Source: Lycorma delicatula
Taxonomy: Eukaryota; Arthropoda; Insecta; Hemiptera; Fulgoridae
Length of the DNA stretch: 64,000 nucleotides
Assembly (NCBI RefSeq): GCF_047948215.1
Contig: NC_134460.1
Location: 8,985,501 to 9,049,500, forward strand
Reading direction: 5' to 3'
Shown: piece by piece, positions 34,447-47,077 of the stretch
How positions within the stretch are numbered: position 1 is the first letter of the stretch
Layout of the letters: each line of letters opens with the position of its first letter
Notes under the pieces: generated by a model
Databases searched by the model: none
What the model saw: the letters and a program-made list of their open reading frames with translations, nothing else
Told to the model about the DNA's origin: nothing
Position numbers and translations under genes: made by a program

Positions 34447-34822
34447 ATGATAGATGAGGGGGATTTCCCTCCTCAGTTAAAAAAAATTGGAAATCACGTT
34501 GTTTTTTCCAAATTATCTACCGAAAATATTTTCACAGTTGTTATATGGGAGTTATTTTTTTTTTTGGGGGGGGGGTTTGGGGGCGCAGCCCCCATGTTGA
34601 TAAATTAAAAAAAATGGATTTTCTGTTATCAGATAACGTATCTAAATTGCATAAATTTTTTTCTAAAAACATGAAACTCTTTACTTTCAGTTAAGTTGAT
34701 AACGTCAAAAATTTTCCAGTTGAAAAAAGAATTTTAGAAACCTAGAAAACCAAAGCGCCGAGCGAAGCGAGGCCTGGCTGGGAGGTCCGGCGAAGCCGGG
34801 CCGAGCGGCTATATTTTTATAA
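34447..34822. repeat. unclassified repeat with poly-G tract and GC-rich end
   Basis: It follows the truncated A4 directly. It contains a G10 run (34566-34575), the hairpin GGGGG-CGCAG-CCCCC (34579-34593) and a GC-rich end with CGAGCGAAGCGAGG and CCGGCGAAGCCGGGCC (34757-34806). A similar GGCGAAGCCGCG end occurs at 36610. This is a repeat of unknown class, probably a DNA-type or Helitron-like element. Confidence 0.4.
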
Positions 34823-34824
34823 AA

Positions 34825-34860
34825 TGCTCAGACGCTACCACTCCGTCACAAAGACTGGCA
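34825..34860 (-). repeat. SINE family 2, A-box half
   Basis: On the minus strand TGTGACGGAGTGGTAGCGTC then TGAGCAT, matching the A-box side of family 2. The B box is missing. Confidence 0.4.
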
Positions 34861-35277
34861 TAACTATTATTAAAATTTATTATGCAATTTTTATAATATT
34901 TCCTTCGAATTACATAAATTTAATAGTTATTATAAATAAAATAATGTTTATTAAAATGCTTATTCATCTGCGTTGTAATAATGATCCTTTTAATTACAAT
35001 AATTTTAATTTTAGAGTGTCAAAAAGAAAATATCATTCTTTTTACTGGCCAACTACGGACTAGGTGAAGCAACCTTTTGTGTTATTTTTTAAATTATTTT
35101 TAGCTCTTTCTTTCCTGTCTTACTATAGTTCATTTTTTTTTCTATATTTCGGCTTTCTTTGTTTTGATTAGACGTTTGTTTTATTTTTCTCGTTCTCGTG
35201 AGTATGCTTGTAATCTTGTACCAATCCTCTGAATGCTGTTATATATTGTGCTATATCAAAGATATTTCATTTCTTTT
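34861..35277. other. AT-rich intergenic DNA
   Basis: Nothing recognised. Confidence 0.4.
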
Positions 35278-35483
35278 AGGTCTTTTAGGTCGTGGATACC
35301 GGTGTTCTTTGGTGGTTGGGTTTCAATTAACCACACATCTCAGTTATGGTCGAACTGAGAATGTACAAGACTACACTTCATTCACACTCATACATATCAT
35401 CATCCTCATTCATCCTCTGAAGAATTATCTAAACGGTAGTTACCGGAGGCTAAACAGGAAAAAGAAAGAAAGAAAGGTCTTTT
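35278..35483 (+). mobile_element. SINE family 1, 5'-truncated copy S3 with short TSD
   Basis: The insert begins in the body at AGGTCGTGGATACCGG and ends GGCTAAACAGGAAAAAGAAA(GAAA)n. AGGTCTTTT flanks it at 35278-35286 and 35475-35483. It lacks the tRNA head, so it is probably not transcribed by itself. Its body is close to S1. Confidence 0.8.
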
Positions 35484-35839
35484 GAATCTAAGATCCACTG
35501 ATTTCCGTCCTTTTTGTTGTAAATGTAATTCAAGATTTGTTTTGCGAGTGTGTAATCATTCGATTTCGTAAGGTGGCAAAAGAATTTGGCTTTTCTTTTT
35601 TTGGTGAAATTTTTTCTCAGATTTGTTCCATTTGTAAAAATCTTCATTACTTCTGAATGAATTTGTATTTATTTTCACCATTTTTTAATGATCCTTGGAT
35701 TTTTCTCTAGATAATAACACTTTACTTTTAATGAAAAAAAAAATCCCTGATAAATAATATTAACGGAAAAATTAACAACGATCAGAATACCGTTATTCCA
35801 TAATCGTTTAAACTGGGCAAGAAAAATATCTTTATGTAG
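35484..35839. other. AT-rich intergenic DNA
   Basis: Nothing recognised. Confidence 0.4.
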
Positions 35840-36627
35840 TTTATATATATAAAACAAGTCGTGACTGATTCATACTAACGCCCAGCAAAAACTACTGAAG
35901 ATAAAAATTGATGAAAATTTGAATACACGATCTTCTTACGGTGTAAGTGCACTCTGAGAAATGATTTTTTTAAATTCGGAGTTTCTAAAGGGTTAAAATG
36001 GTGTAACTATGAAATTTAATTTTTTTTTCTGTAAAAAATGAAGATATCAACCGCATTTTTGGTGTGTATAATCTTCATGAGAATATCTAAAAACCAATCT
36101 CGAAGTATCTAAATTCCAATTTTAAAGGGTTAAAGTGGATTTTTGATTTTTTTATAAATCTGAATATGTTCATTTAATTTCTCGATATTAAATGAAGATA
36201 CCAACTTGATTTTTGGCGTATGTAATCTTCATGTGAATACATAAAAAAATATTTCTAGATCTTTAGAAATTCGAACTTGAAACTAAGGAAAGGTTAAAAA
36301 ACGTTTTGAACGATAATTGCAAATTTTGCCCATTTACGGCTACACTAAACGAGATATTCACAACATTTGTACTTGAAAATACATTTCAGATAAATACGTA
36401 AAAACGATTTTCGGTTTTGTCTGAATTTCGATTTTTTTTAAGTGGTGCGATGGCGTACAGTTTGGCGACTCAACCAAAACAGGTATTGCATCGGATAATA
36501 TGCGCGCGATGCTACTGGCTGCACCCGCCTCCAGTTACTTGACTAAAATAATTAAAAAAAAAAAAAAACATTGACCGCCACGGGAAACGCAAATAACCAT
36601 ATAGCGTGGGCGAAGCCGCGACGGGTA
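35840..36627 (+). repeat. Helitron-like or similar dispersed repeat with internal tandem units
   Basis: It begins TTATATATATAAAACAAGTC then GTGACTGATTC and ends TAGCGTGGGCGAAGCCGCG. Inside, units about 137-154 bp apart repeat GGGTTAAAATGG / GGGTTAAAGTGG (35990, 36127) and ATGAAGATATCAAC / ATGAAGATACCAAC (36038, 36192). A third decayed unit lies near 36290. It encodes no protein. The layout resembles non-autonomous repeats common in insects; the class assignment is a guess from memory. Confidence 0.45.
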
Positions 36628-39010
36628 AAGATAAAATTAAATTTTATATTTCATACGATTTTAAATTCTGTTATGTTATAACTAATCAAACCCTTTCTTT
36701 AATTTTCCCCATTTTTCTGAACGTACATTTTAATTAAATTGAATCCTGTAAGCTGAATAATGAATAAGAAATAAGATAAGACATTGTTTTTTTTGTTTTT
36801 TTGTTTTTTTTTTAATTACGGGTAAATTTTTAACCTTCAAACACAGTACGGATATACATAAAAAAAGGTAAAATTTGAAGTTAAGGTTGCAGGGTGTGCT
36901 TTATTTAGGTTTTTGTTATTCTATATATTAAAACAATAAATAAAATTGCCGATTCCATTTTTAAGAATCAATAAATGTAATTAAAAAAAAATGGTTCAAG
37001 TTAACCCAGCTGGAAAATTGTAAGAAAATAGTTATTTCGACTAAATTCTACGTACTTATTATATAACGTGAGATGATGGTGAGTATGTACGTATTTATTT
37101 TTAAAGAGATTATTCTCTTCCGATTACATTAAATTTTGCTGGAGTTCCAACTTAACGAGTTGTAAATTTGCTGTATTTAATAAGGGACGAGTATATTTTT
37201 CAGACGCATAGAATTGACGAAAGTCAATACTGTAGAAGGAGAAATCGTTCTACTAACGATCGAATAACTACTAAAAATAAAAATAATAGTTTACTATTTA
37301 CCAAAGCTAAAATCTGAACAAAAATAAAATCTTACTTTATTAATACCAGTTTTGTTTTTTACCTTAAAACTTTTGAAATAAATAAAACTGCTAAAAAAGC
37401 ATATCAAGTTTTAAAGTTTTACAAGTTTCTAATGTTGAAAATATAATATCACAAACGTCTCAGGAAATATCACATAATTTAACAATTTTCTATTCTTGTT
37501 TTGAAACTGCGATCTCTTTCTAAAATACTTTGTGATTGATGTTTTTACATCACTACCTATGGATCAAGAAATTATTATAATTACAATGTTTATTTGTTAT
37601 TTTCAAATTATACATATAATTTGATCCACAGTTGGCATTTGAACCAAATCACAACTCTAAATTAGTTGAGAAGAGCCCAAATAGCTTCTCAAATCTCACT
37701 TATCTTCGTTCTGATTCTATCTTAGCAAAGCAAACTACTTTTGAAGTTCTATTAAAAGTTTATACAGGTTACAGTCTGCAGAAAAAGTGATACTACTTCT
37801 GAGTTGAACCAATTAGTAGATAACATTAAAAAGAACAAGTAAAACCTAATAAAGTAAAAAAAAGGAGATAAAGCTTGGTGGCTATTCAATCTTAGATGCA
37901 ATCGGCTTAGAAAACAATCTTGTTTGTTTAACAAGACTGATCGGTATTGACCAATTCATTAAAAATATTTTTCTCTTCAAACCACATTTCAAATCAAATT
38001 TTTAAAATTATCATCACCATATATTTAAAGGTCAGATAAATACAATTTACGTTTATATATAAATTTGGTTAAATTAATTTCATTACTGAAATGTATATTT
38101 TTGTAAGCAGCATTACAATCGTAAACAGTGTTACAATCAGTTCAATTTGATGTATCTGATTTAATTATAATTACTGTTTAAAAAGCTATAGATTTATATT
38201 TCAAGTAAGACCAACTAAGGAAATTTAATGCGGTTGGGCTGTATGCTGTTTACAGTAAAGAAAAACTAATCTTAATATAAATACCGGTAAAAGTTATCGT
38301 ATGCATTTACGTAGGTATGTATCAAAGTATTTTTGTTCCACATCTCCTCCTCAACCCTAGGACTGATTTCAACCAAAGTTGAGAAAATTATTACTTACTA
38401 TCCGAGAACGAATATTGTGAGTGTTAGATATCACTAAAGCAACCGCTTTTGGAGGGGTGACGGGTGAGAAACTTAAAATATTCAAATAAAGGCAAAATAA
38501 TAAATAAGGCCACGACCCAAAAATAGTCAATCAAATTGTATGGAGTTAACCTAGAATTCCCATGCTTTTCTCACAGACAGCTTTATGTGGCATGTTCCAT
38601 GGTTGGCTCACCAGATCAATTTCTTTATCCGTGCTCCAGGAGGAAAGACAAAAATGTTGTTTAGAGACAAGCATTTTATTAGTCTAAGTCGTTGCAGCCT
38701 TGAACTCGTTGTGGTGTTATTTGTAAGCCGTGTTTATTTGAATTTATACTGCACATATTTTTATATTAGTTTTAGTTAATTGTATACAATGTACCATTGT
38801 ATACTACTTATAACTGTCTGTGCATCTTTTTCACTGTTCCGAAAGGGTCACATTTAAACAATTAAATTAAATTGTACATATCTGTATAGTTGAATAAACT
38901 ACATCAATATTGTATAATTGTACATAATTTTATAGTTGCATTAGTAATTGTTTGAGAATTTAAAATACATTTTATTTCTTTAAACTTGTCGCATTTTCAT
39001 TAACCATACC
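36628..39010. other. AT-rich intergenic DNA
   Basis: About 2.4 kb with no gene or element recognised. Confidence 0.45.
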
Positions 39011-39445
39011 ACAATGCGTTCGGAAATTCGCTGTGCAGAATGCATAACGACACATGCAGTATGCTTTAGAACTAAGTGATGTGGAGCGATTCTTACTGCA
39101 ATGCAGTTATCGAACGATTTTGGGCAACAGGATCTATGGAAGACGCTGATTGAAGTGAAAGACCACCTAAACTAAACGAACAGCAACTGTTTTATGTTTC
39201 AGATTACTTTCAACGGGGGGGGGGGGGGCAGCGAGATAAACAGTGTATGCAACAGACCACGCACAATTGACGAACTATAAACCTCAATAACGACAGAAGT
39301 ACGAGATATTTCAGTACATCAACTAGTTTAAGTGTTTGAAATCAAACTGAAACGCGTGCACTGTTGTATTGATGTTGGAAAAGGTTATTATTATTAACAT
39401 TTTTTATAAAATATCCCAGTTTCTATATATCCATTTCTATAAATT

Positions 39446-40858
39446 AATGATATAATTTTTTTTTGTCATCAGTCATTTGACTGGTTTGATGCAGCTCTCC
39501 AACATTCCCTATCTAGTGCTAGTCGTTTCATTTCGGTATATCGCCTACATCCTACATCCCTAACAATTTGTTTTACATATTCTAAACGTGGCCTGCCTAC
39601 ACAATTTTTTCCTTCTACCTGTCCTTCCAATATTAAAGCGACTATTCCAGGATGCCTTAATATTTGGCCTATAAGTCTGTCTCTTCGTTTAGCTATATTT
39701 TTCCAAGTGGTTCTTTCTTCCTCTATTTGCCGCAACACCTCTTCATTTTTCACTTTATCCACCCATCTGATTTTTAATATTCTCCTATAGCACCGCATTT
39801 CAAAAACTTCTAATCTTTTCTTCTCAGACATTCCGATCGTCCAAGTTTCACTTCCATATAAAGCGACACTCCAAACATATACTTTCAAAAATCTTTTCCT
39901 GACATATAAATTAATTATTGATGTAAACAAATTATTTTTATGACTGAAGGCTCGTTTCGGCTGTGCTAATCGGAATTTTATATCGCTCCTGCTTCGTCCA
40001 TCTTTAGTAATTCTACTTCCCAAATAACAAAATTCTTCTACCTCCATAATCTTTTCTCCTCCTATTTTCACATTCAGTGGTCCATCCTGTTATTTCTACT
40101 ACATTTCATTACTTTTGTTTTGTTCTTGTTTATATTCATACGATAGTTCTTACGCACGACTTCATCCATGCCATTTATTGTTTCGTCTAAATTCTTTTAA
40201 CTCTCAGTTAGAATTACTATATCATCAGCAAATCGTAGCATCTTTATCTTTTCACCTTGTACTGTTACTCCGAATCTAAATTTTTCTTTAACATCATTAA
40301 CTGCTAGTTCCATGTAAAGATTAAAAAGTAACGGGGATAGGGAACATCCTTGTCGGACTCCATTTCTTATTACGGCTTCTTTCTTATGTTCTTCAATTAT
40401 TACTGTTGCTGTTTGGTTCCTGTAAAAGTTAGCAATTGTTCTTCTGTCTCTGTATTTGAACCTTAATTTTTTTTAAATGCTGAACAATTTATTCCAGTCT
40501 ACGTTATCGAATGCCTTTTCTAGGTCTATTAACGCCAAGTATGTTGGTTTGTTTTTCTCTAATGTTCCTTCTACTATTAATCTGAGGCCTAAAATTGCTT
40601 CTCTTGACCCTATAATTTTCCTGAAATCAAATTGGTCTTCTCCTAACACTTCTTCCACTCTCCTCTTAATTCTTCTGTATAGAATTCTAGTTAAGATTTT
40701 TGATGCATGACTAGTTAAACTAATTGTTCTGTATTCTTCACATTTATCAGCTCCTGCTTTCTTTGTAATCATGACTATATCACTTTTTTGAACTCTGAAG
40801 ACGGAACTCCCTCTTTTTCATAAATATTACACACCAGTTAGTATAATCAATGATATAA
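39446..40858 (-). mobile_element. LINE-A copy A5, 10-bp TSD, nested in a mariner-like element
   Basis: AATGATATAA flanks it at 39446-39455 and 40849-40858. The poly(A) is the T run at 39456-39464. The terminal palindrome is kept, though GAAGAC is GATGAC here. Open pieces are 39469-40071 (CYLGSRITKDGRS to SNQSND) and 40473-40772 (RT N-terminal half with AGADKCEEYRTISLTSHA and ALIDLEKAFDNVDWN). Between them are frameshifts and stops. The truncation is at TNWCVIF, just inside the point where A3 starts. Confidence 0.9.
39469..40071 (-). pseudogene. C-terminal ORF of LINE-A copy A5
   Basis: 200 residues: MKIGGEKIMEVEEFCYLGS, SDIKFRLAQPKRAFS, VWSVALYGSETWTIG, LKIRWVDKVKNEEVLRQI, RRDRLIGQILRHPG, ending RAASNQSND. 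Several substitutions are private to this copy (IAKRRD, NIAK), which suggests it is older than A3 and A7. Confidence 0.8.
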
Positions 40859-40941
40859 ATGAACAAAAATAAAATTAAAAATATTTCGACATGACACTTC
40901 TAAAATTCCAGAGCACAGCAACTTTCCAAACGCATTGTACT

Positions 40942-41689
40942 AATGTTGGATAAAAAGAGGCTATATATGAAGATTAAATTCAATAATAAGGAACGTAAAA
41001 AAGATCTATATTTATTTTGGAAAGGTAAGAGATAATTTTTGTAAAAAAAGAAATGGATGAGCTTGTGAAGAAATTATTACTCCGAGGAGTAAGCTAATTA
41101 AAAATAAAATTTATTTAATTCTCATAAGAACAACATAATTAGTTTTAATTAGTTTAATTACATAATTTTGCAGTCTTAACTTTTGTTGTATTTTATAAGA
41201 CTAATAATAAAATTGTAATAGTTTTATTACTTAGGAAGTGAACAATCTGACAACTGATATACTTTGCTGAAAACCTCGCTTTAAAGTAACTTTAAAATTG
41301 TAAACAGTTGCCATAGTAACTTAAGCTCGAAGTTTACAAGATGAATATTGTAATATAAATTAAGTGACAGAGACGTGTCGATATAGAATAAGTTAATCTG
41401 AGAATATTATCCATTAGTGAAATAAAAACGTGACTGTTATAAAATTTCCTTCATTCCCAAGAATGAATTATCATTCACTTTTTTCAAACTGTCACTTAAT
41501 TAAAGCTACTTAATTAACTAATTACAAACTCTACTACCAAATTTTCGAAATAATAACGGCTATTTGTCCTGAGGCAGGACCTTTCACAATGGAGAAAGGA
41601 CTCCATTACCTTTTATTCCACATTGTAACTTTTAAGACCTTAATAAAACCCATTTCCTTTATAATCGTCTATAATCTTTATACTTTTCC
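40942..41689. other. AT-rich intergenic DNA
   Basis: No gene seen. A small hairpin GTCCT-GAGGC-AGGAC lies near 41567-41581. Confidence 0.4.
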
Positions 41690-42345
41690 AGCTCTATTCT
41701 ACTGACATTTCCAGTAATATTTTAATCAATCTTTCTTCTCTTACGATATATCCCAGCCTGTTAACTTTCCTACTTTTAATTATTTTGATAAAACTTCTAC
41801 TCACGTTAACTCTCGTCATATTTAAACATTTTATAAAGATTTTTCTGGCCATGCGTTCGTCTCCAATTTCCACCATATACTTAATTTAAAATACTTCCAG
41901 CCTTACTTCTTCTATTTTATGTGTCCATATTTCAAACCCATACAAAAAAAAAATATAAACCTTACACTTTACTTGAACATCTTCAAATTTAACACCACCT
42001 TACTGATTAATAGCTTAGTTTCTGTGAATTACTTACTTAGCTACAGCTATTTTTGTTTTTATTTTGTTTATTCTTTTGCAATCATAGTTGCATAGTATTT
42101 ATACTCTTTTATTTAATTCTTCCTGTTTTTTTTTAAAACAAAAATATATTTTTTATTGTTTCCTACGCTAATTGTATTAGTGTTTTCTTAACATTTATTT
42201 TCATTCTATATATTGTGATAATGTCTTCTAATACTGTAATTATTTGTGTCTAATAACCTATACGTTTTTCCTTAAAAATAGAAACAATATCATCTGAAAA
42301 TCTTACAGAATTTTATTATTTTTCCTTCTAAACTGATTCCTTCAC
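41690..42345 (-). mobile_element. ancient LINE RT relic
   Basis: Minus-strand frames give GISLEGKIIKF, FRDDIVS-like box C remains, YRMKINVKKT (box D), FLYGFEIWTHK (compare LYGSETWT), RLEVF, and a final open piece 41694-41876 with NMTRVNVS and NRLGYIVREERLIK (compare RLIGHILRH). The order matches LINE-A-type elements but the sequence is heavily decayed. No tail identified. Confidence 0.5.
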
Positions 42346-42599
42346 CTTATTCCAAAGAAGAAGTTGTATTTTTATTATATTTTCAACAGACATACTAATA
42401 AAGTTTATTGTTGGGCAGCACTCTTAATTTTTTCCAAAGGGAAACCAAAAAGTTTGAAAATTTATTATTTTCATAGCGTTTTCTGGTTTAGGTACAATTC
42501 TTTAATTCATTTTTTTTTCTTTAGTCTACTTATTAACATCTTCCATTACTTAATTCAATTCGGCTGAATTCTTTTCGCATATCCAAAGTAACTACCTTA

Positions 42600-43180
42600 T
42601 AAATCATACTTTTTTTCGTGGGCGCACAACGGTGTCGTTATCAGGGCCCGGACACAAAATTACCAAAGTAAATGATTAAAAATTAACGATTAAATTTACC
42701 TTAAAAATTAAAACGATGTTAAACATCCATGCGGAATGCTGAGTTCAAAAAAGAAACAATATTAAAAATCTAACGTAAAACAATAAAATTGCCGAAAGTC
42801 AAAAGTCAGAAAAAAGATAGTTTTAATCAAATATTTGATTCCACAGGCATGGCCTTAAGAAATCGTAGACAACATGGATACATTGTTGCCTAAGATATTT
42901 CTTATTTTAGGTCCTAGTTAAACTTCCGTCGCAATGCCACATAATAGACACATTCTACAAGGATGTGGTGCTCTGTTAGTTGGCAGTCGCTGCCAAAACA
43001 AACGGGTGCATCAGTCTGAATCATCGCATGAATGAGCTCAGTGTGCCTTATTCGCAAACGGCAAATAATAACCTCCTTACCACGGTTATTCCTACATGAA
43101 GAGCTCCACGGTGTTTTTAACTGGACGAAGTTTATTCAATATACTTTGCCACTCATCATGAACTAACCTCTTCAAAAAAC
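42600..43180 (-). mobile_element. I/Jockey-like LINE 3' end relic
   Basis: Minus-strand frames give WQSILNKLRPVKNTVELF, YYLPFANKAHTELIHAMI, TDAPVCFGSDCQLTEHHILV and ECVYYVALRRKFN, then ILGNNVS and LSTISF. This is the C-terminal tail and CCHC-type knuckle after RNase H, the same arrangement as at 13360-13540. A less AT-rich 3' segment with CGTGGGCGCACAACGGTGTC (42618-42637) follows. The RNase H and RT are gone. Confidence 0.6.
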
Positions 43181-44940
43181 AAACAAGATAGTATGAAAAA
43201 ACGCTATGGCAAACAGGCCTCTAAATCATACTAACATATTATCCAGGCAACGGTATTTTTATACTAACTGATCGAGTAAAGTAATGCTCTGTTTTAACTA
43301 ATTCTTTTGTCATTTATCCCGTTTTTGTTGTTGTTGTTATTTATGAAACGATTAGGGTCAAACCTATTTACGGATTTTATGAAAATTTCCAGTAATGTTT
43401 ATTGATTATTAGGCGAAATAATACCGCATATATTATGTGATATTTTAATGTTTTTTCGTAAAAGTTTCCTTAAAAAATAATAGTTACAATTCTTCTTCTA
43501 GCACAGACTAATGGAGAGCTGTGACTGAGAATTTTCCACGTCCAGGTAAAGTCATCGAACGCATCTTAATGAACAGTCAACATTACAGTCTTTATGGCCA
43601 CAGTCCCTCCTCCATTTCTGACGTCATCAACACATCCAGTCTTTTTATCAGCTGCTACATCTAAGTTATTTCTATCTTTTGTGTTTACTCTTCTTTAAGC
43701 TTCATGTTTTCCCTCATATCGTTCTTCTATTACTGTATAATTTCGTTTATTTCTTAGTAAACTACTTATTATCTAAAACTTACTGACTCCTCGAAGTCAA
43801 TAGTCGGTGGTAAGTGATATCTGGTATCCCTGAAAAGGCGCTCATAATACTGCTAATAACATAAGATTGTTTTTGGCACTGGCTGTAAATAGATTTTTTC
43901 TTTATTTTAATTTTCACTTCATTGATTTAATTTCATTGTAGATCTTAGTTACTTTTATAACTTCAGTACAATGAGAATATTTACTCTTAATATTTCTAAT
44001 GCATATCTTCAATATTAAAAGTGACTGGTAAATAAAACAAAAAATTGTAAAATTACGGAAAATTACATTCCCACTGTTTGATGTATACAGAATTAATGTC
44101 AATTTAACTGAGCTATGCATACCAGCTTGTAGGAAGTATGTTAACATTGTTGTTAGTATCTCTGATAGTAGCTACGCACGGATCGTTAGCATTTACGATG
44201 AAATGAAGCTTGATATGTAACAAGATTTTAATTGTTAGTTGGCAAAGAAAATCTATTTGATTGATTAAAATAAATCCGCATGAACCTAGCATATCTTCAT
44301 CATATTACTACTTATTAATAATAATTTTATTTTATAATACATTAATATAAAATTAAGTTGTTAAATCTAATAATATTTACATTTAATTTTGAATTCTAAA
44401 GTAAAGCTCTTAAATTTTTCCTTGTGGTACAGAATTTTTTATACAGTGTTTCTAAAATGATGGGCTGGCTATAATTTTTTGGTTTCTACTTGTAAAACTA
44501 AGTAAAACTAAACAATAAATATCCTTAGGAAACGTGGCAATTTCTCCTTCGTTCTACCTACTTCCGCCATTTTGTTACTTTTATATAAAAATTAATATAT
44601 CAAGTTCGGATAGAAAAGTCACACTAATATTTGGTAAACGTCTTGTAGTAGAGTTTTAAAGTTAGCAAAAAATCAGGACTTAAATACCTTCGCAAATTAC
44701 AAAATGGCGGCCATGTTTATTTTTCAATCCGTTATAACTCTATGAAAATTAGTTTTGTCAAAATATATGTTACTGCTAAAATATTAAGCCTTTTATTTAG
44801 AACAAAATGACATTTTATTTGTTAAAATCAGTTAACAAATAGCTGAGTTATGGTAGAAAATTTATGTTGTAATTTTGTGACAAATTAAATTTTCTAACCA
44901 AAGAAATTTAAACAGTATGGATAGTCTATAAAAAAAAAAT
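43181..44940. other. AT-rich intergenic DNA
   Basis: No gene. Around 44530-44740 the phrases GCCATTTTGTTAC and AAAATGGCGGCCATG look like part of a dispersed repeat, not assignable here. Confidence 0.4.
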
Positions 44941-44944
44941 GCAC

Positions 44945-45435
44945 AATAAGGTAAGACATATAAACCAGCAGTGATCTCATACGGAATTAAAGCAAAATCC
45001 TTTCTCAAAATCGAAAAAAAATCAGATAAAGAATCTACGTTCTCTGAAAAATAGAAGGGTACAGACTAAAGTTAAATATAGATATTTATAAAACTGAAGA
45101 AGATTTTGGTGCGGTAATTAAAAAAGTAGAATAAAATACTTCGGATACGTTATCCGAATGAATAAAAAAAAAAAATGAAATAAAAAAAATTTTCGAAATA
45201 CTTTGAAAACTAAAAATCCAAACAGGATAAATAACGCAGAAGAAACAGGAGCTTATTAAAAATCTAAGGATAAGAGAAAAGGATTATTTTAAAAGCAAAG
45301 GCTCCTGTGAATGAAGGAAGAAAGATCACCGGAAGGAAATGGACGGAGGAAGAAAAATGGGTGAATTCCGAGAATATAAAGGAAATTGGAAAGAAATCAG
45401 TTCGAAATAAAAAGAATTAATAATAATAAGAATTT
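44945..45435 (+). mobile_element. old LINE-B-like 3' end with AAT tail
   Basis: Decayed frames give KPAVISYGIKAKSFLKIEKK (compare EVTYGSETLFKITQKN of LINE-B), ILRIRYPNE / YFGYVIRM (compare FFGHLIRT), then a basic C-terminus and TAATAATAATAAG at the end. The shared order plus the AAT-type tail place it in or near the LINE-B group, much older than B1 and B2. Confidence 0.55.
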
Positions 45436-47076
45436 ACGTAACAAAATATCAATGTAAATATATACAATCCAAAAATACTTTTTAACGAGTAACTTTTGTA
45501 ACTTTGTGTACAATTTTATTACATTCTACAAAAAAATAAAAATAAATAGTTTTACAATATATACTGAAAAAAAATCAGTTAAAGAATAATTAAGTTGAGA
45601 ATGTTAAACAATATAACTTATGTCGTAATTACAATTAAAATTTTTGTAATAATGAATTAACATGTTGAACTTGTTTTTTGATTAAATAAGTACTTGTGGT
45701 TAAAGATACTATACAGTAATTGACCATCGTTTAGAAGTAATTCCATTACCTGATCTCGTGCAAAGCGGAAATCCTATTTCAACTCTACCGTTTCACATTT
45801 CGTCGGTTGTGTCAAAGTTACACCCAAACGCGTTTTTCGATTTTTAAAAAAACTTTTTTAGAAAGGTTTATTGCTATTAGATTAAGTGAAAAGATTTTTC
45901 ATAAAATACTCAGTTTACAAAAAATCAGTAACAATATTTCTTAAAAGATGTTTGATGAAATAAAGCTGCTATTCAAGGAAATTTTACATTGACAAGCCGT
46001 GGCTGCCGCAGACTAAACATTATATCTTCCTTCCATTAATTACGTAACCTGTTATTTCCGGTACGTGTATCAAAGGTTGCGCGTAAAATACTTAAACATA
46101 TTAATTTTTACTCCATCTTAATGCCTAAATTTTCTTTCATAGTGTATTTTATTATTACTGTATAGTATTGTGTACACGATATACGAGATATACTGAGAAT
46201 AATTCCTTAGTATTCTGATCACTTACATTGGTTTCGGAAAAATTATATTTTATAAACTTTTCATAATTAAAAAAAAAGGATATTTATAAAAATACATGGG
46301 TGTGTGGTGGACGTACTTCCTCAACAGGTAAAATTCCATGATTCCCAGTGTCCCTGGAAGGGATATTTACAATATTAGTTTATAGAAAGGTTATTTGTTT
46401 TTTATAAAAACAATTACGATTGACAATTCCGATTTGTATTCTGTTTTAAATGCATTTTATTAATTAAATTTCGTTGTAAAGTTATATTTTATTTATTTTC
46501 AGTACAAACCAACCAACGCTTCACTGTTCACAAAATACTAGCAATTTATCGAACGAAGGGAAGTTGTTTTTTAACTGATCTGTTTTTTGATACTTCGTTT
46601 GTTTGTTTGTATATTTGTGATGCACTTATAGTCAAATCATTTTCTGATTTTTTTTTTTTCATTTTTGTACCTTCTTGTTAAGAAAACTATGTTTATAACG
46701 AGTATTTTCATTATTTCCTTTATTTTTATTTACTTTATTAAATTTCCTCGTATAGCTGAACTTGTTACTTCAATAGAAAATGAGCGAAGTTCATTGTTCA
46801 CAGCAGTACTACATATTTTAATAACAGAAAAATTTACAAACTTGTTTCCTATAAGCAGAAGGTAAAATTATAGTTTTATAATTGATATTTTTTTTCAGCT
46901 CAGACAAATATTTCTGATATAATGTCCTTTATTTTAACAAAATTAGAAACGAAAAAGATAGTAAAAATTTTAATTCACCTTAATTTATTTTTGAAATCAG
47001 TTGTTCAGACTCAGTGCATGTTACTAAAAATTCATTTAAGAAGGAATTTAAAATTTAAAGGTCTTTCTATCAGTTT
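45436..47076. other. AT-rich intergenic DNA
   Basis: No recognisable gene or repeat. Confidence 0.45.
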
Positions 47077-47077
47077 A

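Larger units (their letters stand above)
39012..40937 (+). mobile_element. deleted mariner-like element, interrupted by LINE-A copy A5
   Basis: Outer ends are CAATGCGTTCGGAAATTCGC (39012) and, inverted, CAATGCGTTTGGAAAGTTGC (ending 40937), matching the TIRs of the element at 57237-58206. After the left TIR come HTH-side pieces VIERFWATGSMEDAD and RPPKLNEQQL in shifted frames. A G14 run (39215-39228) then marks a large deletion, followed by the C-terminal piece (GCAGCGAGATAAACAG onward) up to 39445. The rest (40859-40937) resumes after the LINE. It has no catalytic core and is non-autonomous. Confidence 0.8.

Noticed and set aside
38585..38779. 64-codon plus-strand ORF
   Set aside because: No recognisable domain, no neighbouring exon signals; chance ORF.
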